DNA from: Solirubrobacter soli DSM 22325
Lineage (GTDB): Bacteria > Actinomycetota > Thermoleophilia > Solirubrobacterales > Solirubrobacteraceae
NCBI RefSeq assembly: GCF_000423665.1
Contig: NZ_AUIK01000020.1
Span: 62,001 to 126,000, forward strand
Direction of reading: 5' to 3'
Length of the DNA: 64,000 nt
Positions 60,030 to 64,000 of the stretch are shown here, one piece after another. The position numbers and the translations under genes are program-made. The notes beneath the pieces are model-generated. The model had not been told where the DNA came from and searched no databases. It saw only the letters and a program-made list of their open reading frames with translations. Every line of letters begins with the position of its first letter. Within the stretch, counting starts at the first letter, position 1.

Positions 60030-61217
60030 TCAGTGAAGGTGCAGGACCTCGACGCTGCGGCTTCCGGCGTCGCCGATGTCGACGTTGACCGGCATTCCGG
60101 GAGCGCGGCCGGTCTCTTCGTCGAGCGCTTCCAGGTAGCCGGCGAGCTCGCGTCCGGCGATCTTGGTCGGCGGCCACCACAGTGCACGGCCGGCCACGTC
60201 GTCGCCCGCGGCGGGATCGTGGCGGAGGAATCGTGCCCAGCGCTCGGTCAGCAGCATGCCGCGCAGCACCGGTTTGAACGGCTCGGCGTCGACCTGGGCC
60301 CCGGCGCGGCGCGCGACGTCGGCGGCCACGGCGTCCGCCTGCTGGCAGGCGATGCCGCCCTGCTTGATCGCGAACGCGGTGATGTCGCCCGCGGCGTAGA
60401 CGTCGTCGACGCCTTCGACGCGACCGTGCTCGTCGGTGACGAGGAAGCCTTCGGCGTTCGCCGGGAGGCCTGGGATCGCCGGGCCTTCGAGTCGAGGCAG
60501 CGTGACCAGGCGGTCGACGTCGATCTGCTCGCCGGTCGCGGTCAGACGGATCCGGCCGTGCGTCATCAGCTCGATGTCGGTTCCGACGTGCACCCTCACG
60601 CCGGCCTCGCCGAGCAGCTTTGCCACTTCCGCGGAGGCCTTGCTGCCGAAGATCGCCAACGGCGCCGTCTCGGGCGTGACGACGTGCACCTCGAGCGTCG
60701 CGCACATCTCATACGCGCGTTCCGCGAGCATCAGCGCCAGCTCGTACAGCGGCAGCGGCCACGTGCTCCCGGATGGGACGACGAACGCGAGACGCTTCAG
60801 ATATCCCTCTTCGACGTCCTGCACGATGCCGTGGAGACGTTCCTGATCCGTCGGCGACCCCGTGAACATCGTCGCCGTCTTGAACGGCTCGACCGGGCGG
60901 GCGCCTGACGCCATCAGCAGCATGTCGTAGGCCAGCCGTTCACCTTCGGTCGTCACGACCTCGCGCGCCGTCGCGTCGACGCGCGCCAGCCGGCCGCGGA
61001 AGTGCTCGAAGCCGGCGTCGGTCGCGATGCGCTTGAGCGGGTAGGTCGGCGCGCCGCCGGCGGCGAACGGCGACAGCACGCTCAGAGGGCGGTAGGTGAG
61101 GTTCAGCTCGGGTGCGAGGAGCGTCGTCGTGACGCGATCGCCGGCCAGCCGGCTCAAGGCGAGGGCGGCTTCCAGCGCGGCGGGTCCGCCACCGGCGATC
61201 AGGACGTTGGTGGGCAT
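60030..61217 (-). CDS. FAD-dependent oxidoreductase (SQR/NDH-2-like), paralogue 2
   Basis: A 395-residue protein: FAD motif NVLIAGGGPAALEAALAL, middle motif LAFVVPSGSTWPLPLYELAL near residue 145, end motif VYAAGDITAFAIKQGGIACQQAD near 285, then a C-terminal segment with ALWWPPTKIAGREL. This WWPP(T/H)KI motif recurs in 61348 and, as WWPQGKV, in 62487. TAGCGT ends 6 nt before ATG 61217, predicting a leaderless mRNA. It forms an operon with the GAF kinase. The palindrome at 61276-61290 lies in its promoter. Confidence 0.88.
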   Translation of the reverse strand: MPTNVLIAGGGPAALEAALALSRLAGDRVTTTLLAPELNLTYRPLSVLSPFAAGGAPTYPLKRIATDAGFEHFRGRLARVDATAREVVTTEGERLAYDMLLMASGARPVEPFKTATMFTGSPTDQERLHGIVQDVEEGYLKRLAFVVPSGSTWPLPLYELALMLAERAYEMCATLEVHVVTPETAPLAIFGSKASAEVAKLLGEAGVRVHVGTDIELMTHGRIRLTATGEQIDVDRLVTLPRLEGPAIPGLPANAEGFLVTDEHGRVEGVDDVYAAGDITAFAIKQGGIACQQADAVAADVARRAGAQVDAEPFKPVLRGMLLTERWARFLRHDPAAGDDVAGRALWWPPTKIAGRELAGYLEALDEETGRAPGMPVNVDIGDAGSRSVEVLHLH

Positions 61218-61223
61218 GGTGCA

Positions 61224-61341
61224 ACGCTAGGTGCCCGCAGCGCTTGATTCGTCCGGGACAAGCGCGGTTCATGTGTGCGGGAAACCCGCAGTCTGTCCGC
61301 ATGTAGCGACGGATGCCGGGGCCGGTCGGCGCGCCTAGGTT
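61224..61341. promoter_or_regulatory. Divergent promoter region with two start-proximal -10 elements
   Basis: Minus strand: TAGCGT (61229-61224), 6 nt before ATG 61217. Plus strand: TAGGTT (61336-61341), 6 nt before ATG 61348. Both fit TANNNT placed for transcription to begin at or beside the start codon. The palindrome lies between them, 46 bp from each -10, so one bound protein could serve both genes. Confidence 0.6.
61276..61290. promoter_or_regulatory. Palindromic operator candidate TGCGGG-AAA-CCCGCA
   Basis: A perfect 15-bp palindrome in the centre of the divergent FAD oxidoreductase promoters. It is identical in the core to 51465-51477. Confidence 0.6.
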
Positions 61342-61347
61342 GAGGGC

Positions 61348-62475
61348 ATGCCGGACCGTTCCGAACTGCTGATCGCCGGTGGTGGGCCGGCAGCGCTCGA
61401 AGGCGCCATGGCGGTCCAACGCCTGGCCGGCGAGCGCGTCCACATCACCCTGCTGAGCGATCGCGAAGACTTCGTCTACCGCCCCGTGTCCGTCGCCGAG
61501 CCCTTCGGACTCGCGCCGCCCGAGCGTTTCTCTCTCCGTGGCATCGCGGCCGAGCGAGGGATCGGCTTCAGGGTCGGCCCGTTGCGTGCGGTCGATGCCG
61601 AGGGCCATCGGGTCCTGTGCGACGACGAGTGGGTGCCCTACGACACGCTGCTCCTCGCGATCGGTGCCCGGCCGGAGGAGGCTGTCCCTGGCGCGCTGAC
61701 GTTCCGCGGCCCGCAGGACAGCGCGCGGCTGCGCGATGCGCTCGGGCGTCTCGGGCCCGACCCGTGCCGGGTCGCGTTCGTGTCAGGCCCGGAGACCGGG
61801 TGGACGTTGCCCATGTACGAGCTCGCCTTGATGACCGCGCACTGGAGCGCGACGCGGCCCGCGTCGATCGAGGTGTGGGTGGTGACCTACGAGCATCGCC
61901 CGCTGAGCGCCTTTGGCGACCGGGCCGCGGCCGACGTCGCGCAGCTGTTGGACGAAGCGGGCGTGCGCCTCTGGACCGGCGCCTTCGTCGAGGCCGTCGA
62001 GGACGGCCGCCTCTGGGTCAGCATCGAAGGCGGGCTGCCGGTCGACCTGGCGGTCGCCTTGCCGCGGCTCGCGGGCCCCGCGATCCCCGGGCTCCCATGC
62101 GACTCCGCCGGGTTCGTCGAGGTCGATGAGCATGGGCGGGTGCGTGGCGTGGACGACGTGTACGCGGCGGGTGACATGACGAGCCGGCCGCTGAAGCAGG
62201 GCGGCCTGGCCACGCAGCAGGCGGACATCGCCGCGGCCGCGATCGCCGCCGCCGCCGGCGCGGACGTCGAGGCCGAGCGCTACCGCCCCGTCCTGCGCGC
62301 GATGCTGCTCACCGGCGGCCGGCCGCGCTATTTGCGGCACGGCGCAGGTGACCGTGGCCATGCCTCCGATGACGCGCCGTGGTGGCCGCCGCACAAGATC
62401 TCCGGCCGCGAGCTCGCCCCGTACCTCACCGCCCACCCCGAATTCAGGCTCGAGTCAGCTCAACCCACTCCGTGA
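61348..62475 (+). CDS. FAD-dependent oxidoreductase (SQR/NDH-2-like), paralogue 3
   Basis: A 375-residue protein: LLIAGGGPAALEGAMAVQRL at the start, VAFVSGPETGWTLPMYELAL near residue 140, VYAAGDMTSRPLKQGGLATQQAD near 275 and PWWPPHKISGRELAPYL near the end. The Cys found before QQAD in paralogues 1 and 2 is Thr here. Start ATG 61348 with TAGGTT 6 nt upstream. Its stop overlaps a GTG of the next paralogue's frame, so the two are translationally close. Confidence 0.88.
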   Translation: MPDRSELLIAGGGPAALEGAMAVQRLAGERVHITLLSDREDFVYRPVSVAEPFGLAPPERFSLRGIAAERGIGFRVGPLRAVDAEGHRVLCDDEWVPYDTLLLAIGARPEEAVPGALTFRGPQDSARLRDALGRLGPDPCRVAFVSGPETGWTLPMYELALMTAHWSATRPASIEVWVVTYEHRPLSAFGDRAAADVAQLLDEAGVRLWTGAFVEAVEDGRLWVSIEGGLPVDLAVALPRLAGPAIPGLPCDSAGFVEVDEHGRVRGVDDVYAAGDMTSRPLKQGGLATQQADIAAAAIAAAAGADVEAERYRPVLRAMLLTGGRPRYLRHGAGDRGHASDDAPWWPPHKISGRELAPYLTAHPEFRLESAQPTP

Positions 62476-62486
62476 AGGTGCCGCAC

Positions 62487-63659
62487 ATGTCCGCCCCGCT
62501 CCACGCTCCCCCACTCCGCGTCCTCGTCGCCGGCGGTGGCGTGGCGGCCCTCGAGACCGTGCTTGCGCTGCGTGTGCTCGCGGGTTCGCGGGTGAGAATC
62601 GAGATGCTGGCGCCGACGGGCGAGTACGTCGAGCGCCCGTCCTCGGTCCTGTCGCCGTTCAGCGGTGCTCCCGCACCGCGGGTGCCGCTCGACGAGTTGT
62701 CGGCGCTCGGCGTCGTCCGCCACCGCGGCGCGCTTGCCGCCGTCGACGCGGACCATCGCGAGGTGCGCACGACCGACGGCGGCCGGCTGACGTATGACCG
62801 CCTCGTGGTCGCTCCCGGCGCCCACGCCATCGACGGTGTGCCGGGCGCGGTCACGTTCCGCGGTTCGATCAGTGCCGGCGCGGTCGAGGGGTCGATCCGC
62901 GGTGCGACCTCGCGCGTCGTCTTCGTGGCACCAGCCGGGGCGGGCTGGATCCTGCCGCTCTACGAGCTCGCTCTGCTGACCGCGCACGAGTTCCCGGATG
63001 GCCCGGACGTCACCGTCGTCACTCCTGAGCCGCGGCCACTCGACGTCTTCGGCCCGGTCGCATCGGATGCGCTCGCACGCCTGCTTCACCGGGCCGGGAT
63101 CGAGTTCATCGGCCGCACCCACGCGGTCGAGTACGTCGACGGCGCGCTCGCGATCAGCGATGGCTCGCTCATCGCCGCCGACGCGGTGATCTCACTCCCG
63201 CGCATGCAGGGTCGCTTCATCGAAGGCCTCCCGGGCGACGAACGCGGGTTCATCCCGACCAACGCCAACGCCCGCGTCATCGGAGTTCCGCACGTGTTCG
63301 CCGCCGGCGATGTCACGACCGAGCCGATCAAGCAAGGCGGCCTCGCCACACAACAGGCCGACGCCGCCGCCGAGGCGATCGCGGCCGAGGTCGGCGCGGC
63401 GCTGATCCCGCGCCCGTATCGGCGCATCCTGCGCGGTGTTCTGCTCACGGGCGAGCGCCCGCTCTACCTGCGCCGTGACCTCGACGAGGCCGACGGCATC
63501 ATCCGCCCACTGCGCGGCGTGCCGCCAGGAGTCGCTCGCAGCCAGCTCTGGTGGCCGCAGGGCAAGGTCGCGGGCCGGTACTTGACCTCCTTCGTCGCCG
63601 AGGGCGGGAGGCCCGGCGCGCCCCTTGCCGACCGCCCTCCCGCGACCAACCACGTCTGA
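62487..63659 (+). CDS. FAD-dependent oxidoreductase (SQR/NDH-2-like), paralogue 4
   Basis: A 390-residue protein from ATG 62487 with AAGGTG 6 nt upstream; GTG 62472 overlaps the previous stop and is an alternative. Motifs: VLVAGGGVAALETVLALRVL, VVFVAPAGAGWILPLYELAL, FAAGDVTTEPIKQGGLATQQAD and LWWPQGKVAGRYL. I see no Cys anywhere in the chain, which rules out the SQR cysteine chemistry. It probably oxidises NAD(P)H or reduces a quinone or partner protein; the electron donor and acceptor are unknown. Confidence 0.87.
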   Translation: MSAPLHAPPLRVLVAGGGVAALETVLALRVLAGSRVRIEMLAPTGEYVERPSSVLSPFSGAPAPRVPLDELSALGVVRHRGALAAVDADHREVRTTDGGRLTYDRLVVAPGAHAIDGVPGAVTFRGSISAGAVEGSIRGATSRVVFVAPAGAGWILPLYELALLTAHEFPDGPDVTVVTPEPRPLDVFGPVASDALARLLHRAGIEFIGRTHAVEYVDGALAISDGSLIAADAVISLPRMQGRFIEGLPGDERGFIPTNANARVIGVPHVFAAGDVTTEPIKQGGLATQQADAAAEAIAAEVGAALIPRPYRRILRGVLLTGERPLYLRRDLDEADGIIRPLRGVPPGVARSQLWWPQGKVAGRYLTSFVAEGGRPGAPLADRPPATNHV

Positions 63660-63703
63660 GCGTTCACCTCCGCCGCACGAGCAGTGTGTACGGTCCGCGC
63701 CGG

Positions 63704-64000
63704 ATGCGCGACTACCGCCCACAGTCGGAGAAGTCCCGCTTCGATCGCGTCCTGCAGGCGTTCGCGCAGACCCGGTTGGGCGGCTGGCTGTTCATCAACG
63801 TCCTGCCCACGGTCGACCGGCCGCTGCTGCGGTTGAGCCGCGGCCGCATCTCGACCGGGATGGGACAGACCTACGTGCTGTTGCACGTGCGCGGGGCGAA
63901 GAGCGGCATCGAGCGAACCGTCCCGCTCCTGGGCACCAAGTGGGGTGACGCGATCCTGCTGGTCGCATCCAAGGCCGGTGCCGCGCACCACCCCGCGTGG
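63704..64000 (+). CDS. F420-type (DDN-like) nitroreductase family protein, 3' end beyond window
   Basis: The frame is open from ATG 63704 to the window edge (99 codons). GGWLFINVLPTVDRPLLRLSRGR, then a TYVLLHVRGAKSGIERTVPL segment and GDAILLVASKAGAAHHPAW match the deazaflavin-dependent nitroreductase (DDN/Rv3547) family, where the RGAKSG and ASKAG...HPAW blocks bind F420. A TACGGT lies 9 nt before the ATG. It follows the fourth FAD oxidoreductase by 44 bp, adding to the redox character of this region. Confidence 0.88.
   Translation, partial: MRDYRPQSEKSRFDRVLQAFAQTRLGGWLFINVLPTVDRPLLRLSRGRISTGMGQTYVLLHVRGAKSGIERTVPLLGTKWGDAILLVASKAGAAHHPAW

Noticed and set aside
57427-63659. Calling the four FAD oxidoreductases sulfide:quinone reductases
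   Set aside because: The fold fits but the redox cysteines required for sulfide oxidation are not evident; one chain has no Cys.

Overview
The window is about 70% GC with dense, mostly overlapping genes, high-GC codon use, GTG starts and TANNNT-type -10 elements. It reads as chromosomal DNA of an actinobacterium. The secreted repeat proteins, a lineage-type two-helix membrane protein, VIT-type transporters and NarL/GAF signalling genes suggest class Thermoleophilia (Solirubrobacter/Conexibacter-like); that placement is inference. I saw no rRNA gene, intact tRNA, CRISPR array or transposase.

Layout. 1-5.1 kb (minus): a four-gene operon of APC permease, amidase, ATP-grasp ligase and a C45 acyltransferase cut by the window edge. 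5.4-11 kb: a stress-type stretch with a two-helix membrane protein, an ANTAR regulator, a decayed phosphoketolase, a VIT transporter, a CPA antiporter, a decayed GAPDH and a tRNA-like remnant. 11-20.3 kb (minus): a ten-gene translationally coupled operon with a complete E1-alpha/E2/E1-beta 2-oxoacid dehydrogenase (no E3), two zinc alcohol dehydrogenases, an EboE-like TIM-barrel protein, two SDRs, a VOC protein and a cupin. A divergent M24 peptidase-fold gene shares its upstream region. 21.8-30.2 kb: a ribose-type ABC importer with a fused ATPase-permease, two dehydrogenases, and two paralogous XRE-cupin regulators, one at each end. 30-36 kb: secreted alpha/beta hydrolases, an oxidoreductase/hydrolase pair with a divergent TetR, and a sigma-factor remnant. 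36-43.6 kb: secreted beta-propeller-like and other exported proteins. 43.7-47 kb: an ABC exporter, a UPF0104-type membrane protein and a GDPD. 47-64 kb: a second stress/redox region with a tandem universal stress protein, a receiver-Ser/Thr kinase fusion broken by one stop codon, second copies of the two-helix protein and the VIT transporter, an OmpR-type two-component system, a P-type ATPase remnant, four paralogous FAD oxidoreductases around a double-GAF histidine kinase, and the start of an F420-type nitroreductase.

How the parts may work together. The two stress regions are linked by duplicated genes and by a palindrome, TGCGGG-3 bp-CCCGCA, seen only at three stress/redox promoters. This suggests one regulon, perhaps driven by the GAF kinase or another two-component system. 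Relics of phosphoketolase, GAPDH, a P-type ATPase, a SigB-like factor and the kinase fusion suggest this regulon is being pared down. The 11-30 kb block looks like uptake plus oxidation of an unidentified polyol, sugar or acetoin-like substrate, with oxidative decarboxylation by the 2-oxoacid dehydrogenase.
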